Shown here piece after piece: positions 17,292 through 25,330 of a stretch of DNA of 64,000 nt. The position numbers and the translations under genes are program-made. The notes beneath the pieces are model-generated. The model was not told the DNA's origin. It ran no database searches and saw only the letters and a program-made list of their open reading frames with translations. Numbering within the stretch: the stretch's first letter is position 1; each line of letters begins with the position of its first letter. Location of the stretch: assembly GCF_006538745.1 (NCBI RefSeq), contig NZ_BJLR01000004.1:62001-126000 (forward strand), written 5' to 3'. Source of the DNA: Cellulomonas cellasea (GTDB lineage: Bacteria > Actinomycetota > Actinomycetes > Actinomycetales > Cellulomonadaceae).

Positions 17292-17933
17292 ATGAGCACC
17301 TCCGACCCCCGCACCGGGAGCACGCCCCCCGGCACCGACGGCCCCGCTCCGGCGGCCCGCGCGGCTGACGAGCGCGACGACCTCTTCCCCGGTCCGCACG
17401 CCCCGCGCCGCACCGGCCCGGCGGGCCACCTGCTCGGCACCGTCGTCGGGCTCGTGCTCGTGCCGTCGGCGCTCGCGGTCGCGCTCGTCGGCGAGTCCCG
17501 CATCCTCGTCGCGCAGACGGACGGGTGGGACGCGTCGACCGACGCCGTCGGCATCGTGCTCGTCTCGGTCGGCGTCCTGCTGCTCGCCGCGACCGTGTAC
17601 CTCGGGGTCTGGTCGCCGACCGTGCCGATCGTCGGCGGGCTCGTCACGGCCGTCGCGGGCGGGGTGTTCCTGTACGCGCCCTCCCTGGCGCGGGAGACAG
17701 TCCTCGCGGTGCTCGACGGCACGAGCTGGCGCACCACGGGCGGCACCGCGACGGTCGCCGCGACGTCGGGCACGGTGCTGCTGACGGGGGCGCTCGTGCT
17801 CGTCGCGGGGCTCACGGCGTGGCAGTCGCGGCGGCGCGGCAAGGCGATCGGCGACTGGCGCGCGCGGCACGGGGCGCACGCCGCCGAGGCCGACCGGGCG
17901 GCGGCCGACCGGGCGGCGGCCGACGCCTCCTGA
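17292..17933 (+). CDS. Conserved four-helix membrane protein, function unknown
   Basis: A 213-residue protein with an acidic, Pro-rich N-terminal tail of about 45 residues and then four hydrophobic segments (HLLGTVVGLVLVPSALAVALV, AVGIVLVSVGVLLLAATVYLGVW, IVGGLVTAVAGGVFLYA, GTVLLTGALVLVAGLTAW). The C-terminus is basic, then an Ala/Asp/Arg repeat (ADRAAADRAAADAS) encoded by a short DNA duplication at about 17890-17930. AAGGAG ten bases before the ATG supports the start. It resembles small actinobacterial inner-membrane proteins; I cannot name the family. It sits between the formate/nitrite channel and acs on the same strand, about 50 bp after the channel gene. Confidence 0.75.
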   Translation: MSTSDPRTGSTPPGTDGPAPAARAADERDDLFPGPHAPRRTGPAGHLLGTVVGLVLVPSALAVALVGESRILVAQTDGWDASTDAVGIVLVSVGVLLLAATVYLGVWSPTVPIVGGLVTAVAGGVFLYAPSLARETVLAVLDGTSWRTTGGTATVAATSGTVLLTGALVLVAGLTAWQSRRRGKAIGDWRARHGAHAAEADRAAADRAAADAS

Positions 17934-18036
17934 GCTGCCGCCCTGCGGCCCCGGGCCAGCGTCGTCGGGCACCCGTCCCGCGACGTGGAGCCACGGCGGC
18001 CGCACGGACGAGCCGGGGCGGGACAGGGCCGCGCGA

Positions 18037-18058
18037 GGGACTTTCGTCCTACTAGAGT
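18037..18058 (+). promoter_or_regulatory. Candidate activator box and -10 of acs
   Basis: GGGACTTTCGTCCT (18037-18050) is a near-perfect DosR/DevR-type half-palindrome. TAGAGT (18053-18058) directly after it fits a -10. No -35 is visible, so the box occupies the -35 region, as in activator-dependent promoters. The predicted leader to the acs GTG is about 50 nt. Confidence 0.5.
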
Positions 18059-18116
18059 GCGACGGACGGGACGCCCCGTCCCTTTCGCACCATCGTCGCT
18101 GCGCAGGAGGTAGATC

Positions 18117-20126
18117 GTGGCTCAGGCCGCCGAACCCACGAACCCCGAGCACCCGGACATCGAGAACCTCCTCACGGAGGACCGCCGGTTCCCGCCGGAC
18201 CCCGAGTTCGCGGCCCAGGCCAACGTGCACCCCGAGGTCTACTCGTGGGCCGCCGCCGACCGCCTCGGGTTCTGGGCCGACCAGGCCCGCGAGCTGATCA
18301 CGTGGTCGACACCGTTCTCCGAGGTCCTCGACTGGTCCGGTGCGCCCGTCGCGCGCTGGTTCGGCGACGGGAAGCTCAACGCCGCGTACAACGCGGTCGA
18401 CCGGCACGTCGAGGCCGGCAACGGCGACCGCGTCGCGCTGCACTTCGAGGGCGAGCCCGGCGACTCCCGCGCGATCACCTACGCGGAGCTCCAGCGCGAG
18501 GTCTCCCGGGCCGCGAACGCGCTCACCGAGCTCGGCGTCGGCACGGGCGACCGGGTCGCGATCTACATGCCGCTCGTCCCCGAGGCCGTCGTCGCGATGC
18601 TCGCGTGCGCCCGGATCGGCGCCCCGCACTCCGTCGTCTTCGGCGGCTTCTCCGCCGAGGCCCTGCACTCGCGCATCCTCGACGCCGAGGCGAAGCTCGT
18701 CATCACCGCCGACGGCGGCTACCGGCGCGGGTCCGCGAGCGCGCTCAAGCCCGCGGTCGACGAGGCGCTCGAGAAGGGCGCCCCGACGATCGAGCACGTG
18801 CTCGTGGTGCGCCGCACCGGCCAGGACGTCGCCTGGACCGAGGGCCGCGACGTCTGGTGGCACGACGTGGTCGACTCCGCGAGCGACACGCACGCGCCCG
18901 TCGAGGTCGAGTCCGAGCACCCGCTGTTCATCCTCTACACGTCGGGCACGACCGGGAAGCCCAAGGGCATCTTCCACACGACCGGCGGGTACCTGACCCA
19001 GACGGCGTTCACGCACCGCGCGGTCTTCGACCTCAAGCCCGAGACCGACGTGTACTGGTGCACCGCCGACATCGGCTGGGTCACCGGGCACTCGTACGTC
19101 GTCTACGGCCCGCTCGTGAACGGCGCGACGCAGGTCATCTACGAGGGCACGCCGGACACCCCGGACAAGGGCCGCTGGTGGAGCGTCGTCGAGAAGTACA
19201 AGGTCTCGATCCTCTACACCGCCCCGACGGCGATCCGCACCTGCATGAAGTGGGGCGAGGAGATCCCGGCGGCGCACGACCTGTCGTCGATCCGCCTGCT
19301 CGGCTCGGTCGGCGAGTCGATCAACCCGGCGGCGTGGACCTGGTACCGGCGTGTCATCGGCGGCGACAAGGCCCCGATCGTCGACACGTGGTGGCAGACC
19401 GAGACCGGCGCGATCATGATCTCGCCGCTCCCCGGCGTCACGACGGCCAAGCCGGGCTCGGCGCAGGTGCCGCTCCCGGGCATCGCGGCCGACGTGCTCG
19501 ACGACGACGCGCAGCCGGTGCCGAACGGCTCGGGCGGCTACCTCGTGCTGACCGAGCCGTGGCCGGCGATGCTGCGCGGCATCTGGGGTGACGAGGAGCG
19601 GTTCCGGGACACGTACTGGTCGCGGTTCCCCGGGCGGTACTTCGCGGGCGACGGCGCGAAGAAGGACGAGGACGGCGACATCTGGCTGCTGGGCCGCGTC
19701 GACGACGTCATGAACGTCTCGGGCCACCGGCTCTCGACCACCGAGATCGAGTCGGCGCTCGTCTCGCACCCGATCGTCGCCGAGGCGGCCGTGGTGGGCG
19801 CGAACGACGAGACGACGGGCCAGGCGGTCGTCGCGTTCGTGATCCTGCGGACCGAGGAGGGCGACGCCGCGCAGGCGTCGGGCATGGACGTCCAGGCCGA
19901 GCTGCGCACGCACGTCGCGAAGGAGATCGGGCCGATCGCGAAGCCGCGCAGGATCCTCGTCGTCCAGGAGCTGCCCAAGACCCGCTCGGGGAAGATCATG
20001 CGGCGCCTGCTGCGGGACGTCGCGGAGCACCGCGTGGTCGGCGACGCGACGACGCTCGCCGACTCCTCGGTGATGGACCTCATCACCGCGGGCCTGAACA
20101 CCCCGTCGGCGTCGAGCGCGGACTGA
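18117..20126 (+). CDS. acsA: Acetate-CoA ligase (acetyl-CoA synthetase)
   Basis: Activates acetate to acetyl-AMP and then acetyl-CoA; cytoplasmic, 669 residues, the full length of AMP-forming Acs. Marks are the P-loop-like A3 motif YTSGTTGKPKG (about 274-284), WCTADIGWVTGHSY, and DTWWQTETG for acetate and adenylate. The C-terminal hinge and PKTRSGKIMRRLLRD follow; its Lys (near 624) is the residue usually acetylated to silence the enzyme. GGAGG precedes the GTG start. It is in the same relative place as Rv3667 after the tad locus. The upstream region carries a DosR-like box, and a strong hairpin terminator follows. Confidence 0.97.
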   Translation: MAQAAEPTNPEHPDIENLLTEDRRFPPDPEFAAQANVHPEVYSWAAADRLGFWADQARELITWSTPFSEVLDWSGAPVARWFGDGKLNAAYNAVDRHVEAGNGDRVALHFEGEPGDSRAITYAELQREVSRAANALTELGVGTGDRVAIYMPLVPEAVVAMLACARIGAPHSVVFGGFSAEALHSRILDAEAKLVITADGGYRRGSASALKPAVDEALEKGAPTIEHVLVVRRTGQDVAWTEGRDVWWHDVVDSASDTHAPVEVESEHPLFILYTSGTTGKPKGIFHTTGGYLTQTAFTHRAVFDLKPETDVYWCTADIGWVTGHSYVVYGPLVNGATQVIYEGTPDTPDKGRWWSVVEKYKVSILYTAPTAIRTCMKWGEEIPAAHDLSSIRLLGSVGESINPAAWTWYRRVIGGDKAPIVDTWWQTETGAIMISPLPGVTTAKPGSAQVPLPGIAADVLDDDAQPVPNGSGGYLVLTEPWPAMLRGIWGDEERFRDTYWSRFPGRYFAGDGAKKDEDGDIWLLGRVDDVMNVSGHRLSTTEIESALVSHPIVAEAAVVGANDETTGQAVVAFVILRTEEGDAAQASGMDVQAELRTHVAKEIGPIAKPRRILVVQELPKTRSGKIMRRLLRDVAEHRVVGDATTLADSSVMDLITAGLNTPSASSAD

Positions 20127-20143
20127 GCCTCCACGCCCGTCCC

Positions 20144-20176
20144 GGAGCCCCGTCGTCCCCCGGACGGCGGGGCTCC
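20144..20176 (+). terminator. Terminator hairpin after acs
   Basis: A 9-bp perfect stem GGAGCCCCG / CGGGGCTCC (20144-20152 and 20168-20176) begins 18 bp after the acs stop. There is no T-tract, as is common in actinobacteria. Confidence 0.75.
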
Positions 20177-20289
20177 GCCGTGCCGGGCGGCGGCTCCTCG
20201 CGAGGGCTCGGGAAGCCTTTTCCCAGGTCAGGAGCGGGGGCCGACGAGGCCGCGTCACCGGGCCGCTGTCCACCGTTGTCAGGGGGTCC

Positions 20290-20486
20290 GTCTCAGGACC
20301 GCCGAGGTCCGGGCGCCTAAACGCTTAGTCCGTGGAGCGGCCCGAGAAACCGGTGATAGGCAGACCCCCGACGCACCCCCAGGTGCGCGGCACGACGGGC
20401 TGTCCCCGTCAGCAACGACGCAGAGCCGCCATCGTCGCTGACGCGCCGCCGTGCCCACGAACATGGCGCTGGGAACGAGGAAGTAC
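20290..20486 (+). promoter_or_regulatory. Long structured leader of the GH5 gene, with LacI-like palindrome
   Basis: About 200 bp before the GH5 start hold the near-palindrome CTAAACGCTTAG (20317-20328), similar to LacI-family operators. Further on is a nested hairpin: GGCACG pairs with CGTGCC (about 20388 and 20452), enclosing GTCAGC...GCTGAC (about 20408 and 20437). Elements such as CGCTTA...GGAGCGG, GGTGATAGGC and CCGTCAGC recall ydaO-type (c-di-AMP) leader RNAs, but the match is partial. It could be an operator region, a riboswitch, or both. Confidence 0.4.
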
Positions 20487-21905
20487 ATGAGGAATCGACT
20501 CTGGGTCGCCGGCGCACTCGCCGCCGCGCTGATCCTCCCCGTCGGTGCCGCCACGTCGGCGGTCGCCGCCGACCCCGTCGGTCTGCACGTCTCGAACGGC
20601 CGGCTCGTCGAGCGCAACGGCACGCCGTTCGTCTTCCGGGGCGTCAACCACGCCCACACCTGGTACGCGACGCAGACGCAGTCGTTCGCGGACATGGCGA
20701 GCCTCGGCTCGAACTCCGTCCGCACCGTGCTCTCCAACGGCGACCGCTGGACCAAGAACGACGTCGCCGACGTCAAGAACGTCATCTCGCTCGCCAAGGC
20801 CAACAAGATGATCTCGATCCTCGAGGTCCACGACACGACCGGCTACGGCGAGCAGTCCGGCGCGACGACGCTCGCGAAGGCGACCGACTACTGGATCTCC
20901 GTCAAGGACGCCGTGGTCGGCCAGGAGGACTACGTCCTCGTCAACATCGGCAACGAGCCCTACGGCAACAACGCGACGACCAACGCGAGCTACGTCGCCG
21001 ACAACCAGGCCGCGATCAAGCGCCTGCGCGCCGCCGGCATCAAGAACACGATCGTCGTCGACGCCCCCAACTGGGGCCAGGACTGGGCCGGCATCATGCG
21101 CGACAACGCCGCCGCCATCTTCGCCGCCGACCCCGACGCGAACACCGTGTTCTCCGTGCACATGTACGGGGTCTACGCGCAGGCGTCCACCATCAAGGCG
21201 TACATGGACGCGTTCCAGGCCAAGAAGCTGCCGCTCATCGTCGGCGAGTTCGGCTTCGACCACTCCGACGGCAACCCCGACGAGGACACGATCCTCGCGG
21301 AGTCGCAGGCACGCGGCATCGGCTGGCTCGGCTGGTCGTGGAGCGGCAACGGCGGCGGCGTCGAGTACCTCGACCTCGTCACGGGCTTCAACAAGAACGC
21401 GCTGTCCCCGTGGGGCACCCGCCTGTTCAACGGCGCCAACGGCATCAAGGCGACCGCGAAGACGGCCACGGTCTTCGGCGGCCCGACCCCGACCCCCACG
21501 CCGACCCCGACGGTCACCGTGACCCCGACCCCGACGCCGACGGTCACCGCGACGCCGACCCCCACGGCCACCCCGACGCCGACCCCGACCCCGACGCAGG
21601 GCACCGGCGCGTGCTCCGCGACGCTCACGGTCGGCAACAGCTGGGGCGGCGGCTTCCAGGCCTCCGTCACCGTCACGGCCGGCCCGAAGATGATCGGCTC
21701 CTGGTCGACGTCGTTCGCGCTGCCCGCGGGCAGCACCGTCTCCCAGCTGTGGAGCGGCTCGCACTCCGCGTCGGGCGGGACGAGCACGGTGAAGAACGCG
21801 GCGTGGAACGGCCTGCTCAACGCGGGCGGGACCACGACCTACGGCTTCATCGGCGCGGGCACGGCCCCGACCGGCTCCGTGCCGGTCGCGTGCACCGCGG
21901 GCTGA
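20487..21905 (+). CDS. Secreted GH5 glycoside hydrolase (mannanase/cellulase type) with CBM2
   Basis: A 472-residue exported beta-glycanase. A signal peptide (MRNRLWVAGALAAALILPVG..., cleavage after AVAA at residue 28) precedes a GH5 catalytic domain (about 30-330). NIGNEPYG holds the acid/base E157 and IVGEFGF the nucleophile E254. The GVNHAHTWY start and WSWSGNGGG end resemble subfamily 8 beta-mannanases more than classic cellulases. A Pro-Thr/Val-Thr linker (about 332-372) joins a CBM2 module (CSATLTVGNSWGGGFQASVTVTAG, exposed Trp residues, closing Cys) that binds cellulose. The ATG at 20487 with GAGGAAG upstream fits the signal peptide; an ATG 24 bp earlier would lengthen it needlessly. 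Confidence 0.93.
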   Translation: MRNRLWVAGALAAALILPVGAATSAVAADPVGLHVSNGRLVERNGTPFVFRGVNHAHTWYATQTQSFADMASLGSNSVRTVLSNGDRWTKNDVADVKNVISLAKANKMISILEVHDTTGYGEQSGATTLAKATDYWISVKDAVVGQEDYVLVNIGNEPYGNNATTNASYVADNQAAIKRLRAAGIKNTIVVDAPNWGQDWAGIMRDNAAAIFAADPDANTVFSVHMYGVYAQASTIKAYMDAFQAKKLPLIVGEFGFDHSDGNPDEDTILAESQARGIGWLGWSWSGNGGGVEYLDLVTGFNKNALSPWGTRLFNGANGIKATAKTATVFGGPTPTPTPTPTVTVTPTPTPTVTATPTPTATPTPTPTPTQGTGACSATLTVGNSWGGGFQASVTVTAGPKMIGSWSTSFALPAGSTVSQLWSGSHSASGGTSTVKNAAWNGLLNAGGTTTYGFIGAGTAPTGSVPVACTAG

Positions 21906-21945
21906 CGCACCCCGGCTGACGCCAGGTCAGCGACACCGCACGACA

Positions 21946-21985
21946 CCGGCGGCCCGGTCCCGATCCCTCGGGGCCGGGCCGCCGG
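21946..21985. terminator. Strong terminator after the GH5 gene
   Basis: A 12-bp perfect inverted repeat (CCGGCGGCCCGG and CCGGGCCGCCGG) has a 16-nt loop and starts 40 bp after the GH5 stop. It lies between convergent genes and can serve both. Confidence 0.85.
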
Positions 21986-22123
21986 CGTGCGGGGCGGGGC
22001 GGGACGGGACGGGCACGGTGCAGGTCGGACGCGACGTCCGGGACCGGCGCCGTGGTGAGGCGCCGGCGCCGCCACGCCGGGGCGGCGCCGGTGTCGGCCC
22101 GGCGCCGCGACCGACGCCCGCGG

Positions 22124-23422
22124 TCAGAGCCCGAGCGCGCGCCGCAGGTTCCGCACGGCCTCGCGCCCGGCCCGGTTCGCGCCGACGGTCGACGCGCTCG
22201 GGCCGTACCCGACGAGCTGGAGCCGTGGGTCGGCGGCGACCTGCGTGCCCTCCATGACGATCCCGCCGCCGGGCGCACGCAGGCGCAGCGGCGCGAGGTG
22301 GTCGAGCGCCGAGCGGAACCCCGTCGCCCAGACGATCGTGTCGGCGCGCACGTAGACCGGCACGTCGTCGGGCACGGACCCGACCTCCCAGCGGGCGCCG
22401 CGCGGCACGAGCCGGGCGAACATCGGGCGGCGCGCGAGGACGCCCGACGCGATGCCCGCGCGGTAGGCGTCGGTGAGCGGCAGCCCGGTGACGCTCACGA
22501 CGCTCTCGGGCGGCAGGCCCGCCGCGGTGCGCTCGGCGACGCGCGCGACCGCCTCGCGCCCGAGCTCGGGGGTCAGCGCGGCGTCGTCGATCCACCGGGG
22601 CTCGCGCCGCGTGACCCAGGTGGTGCGCGCGGCGACGTCCGCGAGCGCGAGGAGCAGCTGCACCGCGGACGTCCCGCCGCCGACGACGATCACGCGCTCG
22701 CCCGCGAGGTCGGCGACGTCGTGCACGTCGCGGGAGTGCAGCTGGCGGCCGCGGAACGTCGACCGCCCGGGGTAGGCGGGCCAGAACGGCTTGTTCCAGG
22801 TGCCCGTCGCGTTGACGACCGCGCGCGTGCGCCAGGTGCGGGCCCGCGGTCCGGGGTCGACGCGGCGCCGCGGCCCGTCGTCGACCCCGGCGTCCGCGCG
22901 CACCGCCACGCCCGAGGACTCGACCGTCTCGACCGCGAGCAGCCGGTCCGGCCCGCCGACGTCGCGCACCGCACGCACGTGCACCGGCCGGCGGACGTGC
23001 AGCGCGTGCTCGGCCTCGTACGCCGCGAAGTAGGCGCTGATGACGTCCCGGGCGAGCGCATCGGGGTCCGCGTCCGGGAGCACCGAGCCCGGCAGCTCGT
23101 GGACGCCGTGGACGTGCGCCATCGTCAGCCCGGCCGCGCGGTGCTGCCACGCCCCGCCGGGGGCGGCGTCGGCGTCGAGCACGACGAACGTGCCGCGCCC
23201 CCCGGACCGCGCGCGGCCCGACTCGGCGTGCGGGACGAACCCGACGCGCCGCAGGTGGAACGCCGCGGACAGCCCGGCCTGGCCGGCGCCGATGACGACG
23301 ACGTCGACGTCGGGCGGGAGCGGCCGGGTCGTGGGCCCGGCCTCGGTCTCGGCCTCGCCCACCGCGGGCCCGGCCTCCCCCACCGCGGGCCCGATGAGGT
23401 CATCCGTCGTCGCGCCGCTCAC
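22124..23422 (-). CDS. FAD-dependent flavoprotein monooxygenase (CzcO/FMO-like)
   Basis: A 432-residue two-dinucleotide-binding flavoprotein. The FAD motif VDVVVIGAGQAGLSAAFHL is near residue 40 and the NAD(P)H motif VIVVGGGTSAVQLLLAL near 235. The region before it (FWPAYPGRSTFRGRQLHSRDV) resembles the FMO/BVMO signature FxGxxxHSxxY. ATGFRSAL closes the fold. The substrate is unknown: N-, S- or Baeyer-Villiger oxidation are all possible. The first 35 residues contain an imperfect duplication (GPAVGEAGPAVGEAETEAG) from a DNA repeat at about 23345-23400. The GTG start overlaps the stop of the small kinase-like gene (GTGA), so the two are co-translated. Confidence 0.85.
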   Translation of the reverse strand: MSGATTDDLIGPAVGEAGPAVGEAETEAGPTTRPLPPDVDVVVIGAGQAGLSAAFHLRRVGFVPHAESGRARSGGRGTFVVLDADAAPGGAWQHRAAGLTMAHVHGVHELPGSVLPDADPDALARDVISAYFAAYEAEHALHVRRPVHVRAVRDVGGPDRLLAVETVESSGVAVRADAGVDDGPRRRVDPGPRARTWRTRAVVNATGTWNKPFWPAYPGRSTFRGRQLHSRDVHDVADLAGERVIVVGGGTSAVQLLLALADVAARTTWVTRREPRWIDDAALTPELGREAVARVAERTAAGLPPESVVSVTGLPLTDAYRAGIASGVLARRPMFARLVPRGARWEVGSVPDDVPVYVRADTIVWATGFRSALDHLAPLRLRAPGGGIVMEGTQVAADPRLQLVGYGPSASTVGANRAGREAVRNLRRALGL

Positions 23423-23973
23423 ACCGCTCCCCCGAGGCCGTCGAGCCAGGCCCGCACCGCGCGCCGCCCCCGCAGCCGGAGCACGGGCACGGTCCCCTCG
23501 GCGGCGAGCGCGCGGTACCGCTCCTGGGTGCTCCCGTAGCGCGTCCAGCTCCAGAGCACGATGTTGTGCTCGGGGTCGCGCGCGACCATCCCCGACCAGA
23601 GCTCCCGGTTGCCGTGGCAGACCTCCTGCCGCGTCACGGCCCGCACGAGCGTCCGCCGCACGACCTGCGCCATGACGAGCCACCGGGGATGGTCGAGCCA
23701 CACGACGAGGTCGACGTCGTCGAGCAGCGACCCGACGCGCGTCGTCCAGTTCCCGCACGCGACCCAGCCGCCCGGCGCCTGCTCGACCCGCTCCCGCAGC
23801 TCCCGCAAGCCGTCGTCGATCTCGCGCAGCTGCCAGCCCGGGAGCCAGAAGACGTCGTCGAGCTCGAGGTGCGGGACACCGAGCCGCGCGGCGGCCTCGC
23901 GTGCCGTCGTCGTCTTGCCCGCGCCGCTGATCCCCACCACCCGCACGCGGCGGGGCAGGGTCGTGGGGGGCAC
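23419..23973 (-). CDS. Adenylate-kinase-like P-loop NTPase (topology-modulation/FlaR type)
   Basis: A 184-residue P-loop kinase-like protein. The Walker A motif reads VVGISGAGKTTTAREAAARLG, followed by the acidic ELDDVFWLPGWQ that typifies the FlaR/topology-modulation group. DLVVWLDHPRWLVMAQVVRRT is the Walker B region, and there is a C-terminal Arg-rich lid and tail (VPVLRLRGRRAVRAWL). The substrate is unknown. It is the first gene of a two-gene operon with the flavoprotein (GTGA overlap) and is divergent from a GNAT acetyltransferase. The GTG at 23973 was taken because it lies just before the first conserved strand. Confidence 0.8.
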   Translation of the reverse strand: MPPTTLPRRVRVVGISGAGKTTTAREAAARLGVPHLELDDVFWLPGWQLREIDDGLRELRERVEQAPGGWVACGNWTTRVGSLLDDVDLVVWLDHPRWLVMAQVVRRTLVRAVTRQEVCHGNRELWSGMVARDPEHNIVLWSWTRYGSTQERYRALAAEGTVPVLRLRGRRAVRAWLDGLGGAV

Positions 23974-24106
23974 TGCCCCAGTCTCCCACCGGGACGGGCA
24001 CCGACCCGAGGAGACGCCGCGGGGGACGTGTGCAGGTCGCGCCGCCGGGCGGGCAGGCTGCACGGTGCCTGGCCCGAGAGCGGCGGTCGGTGCCAGGGTG
24101 GGCGCC

Positions 24107-24700
24107 GTGCACCTGCGACCGACGTACCCGATCACCACGAGGCGCCTGCTCCTGCGCCCGCTCACCGAGGCGGACCTCGACGCGATGCTCACGTACCGCG
24201 GGGACCCGGAGGTGTGCCGCTACCTGCCGTTCGAGCCGATGACGCTCGAGGTGCTGCGCACGCGCCTCGCGGGCGACTGGGCGCGCCACGAGCTGACGGC
24301 GGAGGGGCAGACGCTGACGCTCGGGGTCGAGGAGCGCGGCACCGGGCGGCTCGTGGGCGACGTCGTGCTGTTCTTCCACAGCGTCCGGCACGCCGCCGGG
24401 GAGATCGGCTACGTGCTGCACCCCGACGTGCGGGGCCGCGGGTACGCGAACGAGGCGGCGGCCGCGCTGCTCGGCCTCGGCTTCGACGGTCTCGGCCTGC
24501 ACCGCGTCGTCGCCCGGCTCGACGCCCGCAACGGCGCGTCGGCGCGGCTCGCGGCGCGGCTCGGGCTGCGGCACGAGGCGCACTTCGTGCGCAACGAGCT
24601 GTTCAAGGGTGAGTGGTCGGACGAGCTCGTGTTCGCGATGCTCGCCGACGAGTGGCCGGCGTCGGCCGCGGCCACGACGGCGCGGGCGGCCTCGCGGTGA
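24107..24700 (+). CDS. GNAT N-acetyltransferase (RimJ/RimL type)
   Basis: A 197-residue acetyltransferase of the RimJ-like group (ITTRRLLLRPLTEADLDAML start). The acetyl-CoA motif A is GYVLHPDVRGRGYANEAAAALLGLGF and motif B is LHRVVARLDARNGASARLAARLGL. Such enzymes acetylate protein N-termini, amino sugars or toxins; the substrate here is unknown. It starts at GTG 24107 and its stop overlaps the start of a Nudix gene (GTGA), so the pair is coupled. Confidence 0.88.
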   Translation: MHLRPTYPITTRRLLLRPLTEADLDAMLTYRGDPEVCRYLPFEPMTLEVLRTRLAGDWARHELTAEGQTLTLGVEERGTGRLVGDVVLFFHSVRHAAGEIGYVLHPDVRGRGYANEAAAALLGLGFDGLGLHRVVARLDARNGASARLAARLGLRHEAHFVRNELFKGEWSDELVFAMLADEWPASAAATTARAASR

Positions 24701-25269
24701 GCGCGCTCCTGGACGACGCCCGGCGCGTGGTCGAGGGCGTCGACCCGGACGGGCCCGGCCCGGCGGAGATGCGCGCGGCCGTGCTCGCGTACCTCGACGC
24801 GCACGGCGAGGCCACGATCGGCCGGGAGCTCCCCGAGCACCTGACCGCGAGCGCGTTCGTGCTCGACCCGTCGCTGACCCGGACGCTGCTGTGCTTCCAC
24901 CGCAAGGGCCAGTTCTGGGTCCAGCCCGGCGGTCACGTCGACCCCGACGACGCGGACGTGCTCGCCGCCGCGCTGCGCGAGCTCCGCGAGGAGACCGGGG
25001 TCACGGACGCGGAGGTCCCGTCGGCCCGCGCGGCGGACCTCGACCGGCACGCGCTCGGCGACGGCTTCGGGCGGTGCGCGTGGCACCTCGACGTCGGGTA
25101 CGTCGTCCTCGCCGACCCTGCCCGTGCGGTCGCGGGGAACGACGAGAGCACCGACGTCGCGTGGTGGCCGGTCGACGCCCTGCCCGACGAGGTGCCGCCC
25201 GGGCTGGGTGACCGGCTCGCCCGGGCGGCGGCGTTCGTCCGCGCCGTGCGGTCGTCGCCCGGGCGCTGA
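24697..25269 (+). CDS. Nudix hydrolase
   Basis: A 190-residue Nudix-fold protein. The box is GGHVDPDDADVLAAALRELREETG, with the catalytic REL.EE.G core intact. The usual Glu after Gly-x5 is replaced by Asp, and the spacing there is slightly altered. It is likely to act on a nucleoside diphosphate derivative or related pyrophosphate. The GTG start lies within the stop of the GNAT gene. A hairpin follows its stop. Confidence 0.88.
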   Translation: MSALLDDARRVVEGVDPDGPGPAEMRAAVLAYLDAHGEATIGRELPEHLTASAFVLDPSLTRTLLCFHRKGQFWVQPGGHVDPDDADVLAAALRELREETGVTDAEVPSARAADLDRHALGDGFGRCAWHLDVGYVVLADPARAVAGNDESTDVAWWPVDALPDEVPPGLGDRLARAAAFVRAVRSSPGR

Positions 25270-25290
25270 GGGTGGGGGCGGCGCCCACCC
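25270..25290 (+). terminator. Terminator hairpin after the GNAT-Nudix pair
   Basis: A 7-bp stem GGGTGGG / CCCACCC with a 7-nt GC loop begins directly after the Nudix stop. It is short but well placed. Confidence 0.5.
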
Positions 25291-25330
25291 CGGTCCGTCG
25301 CGCTGCGCGCACCCCGACCGGCGTGGTGGG

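Noticed and set aside
17890-17933. Ala/Asp/Arg repeat at the end of the 17292 gene as a regulatory repeat
   Set aside because: It is in frame, at the C-terminus, and explained by simple duplication of a GC-rich codon run.
20388-20460. c-di-GMP-I (GEMM) riboswitch before GH5
   Set aside because: GACGCAGAGCC resembles part of the GEMM core, but the GAAA-capped stem and the second helix expected around it are missing. It is kept only as an unspecified structured leader.
21480-21605. Pro-Thr coding repeat in the GH5 gene as a tandem repeat or CRISPR-like array
   Set aside because: It is the normal linker between the catalytic domain and CBM2. No unit with spacers exists, and no CRISPR array or cas gene was seen in the window.
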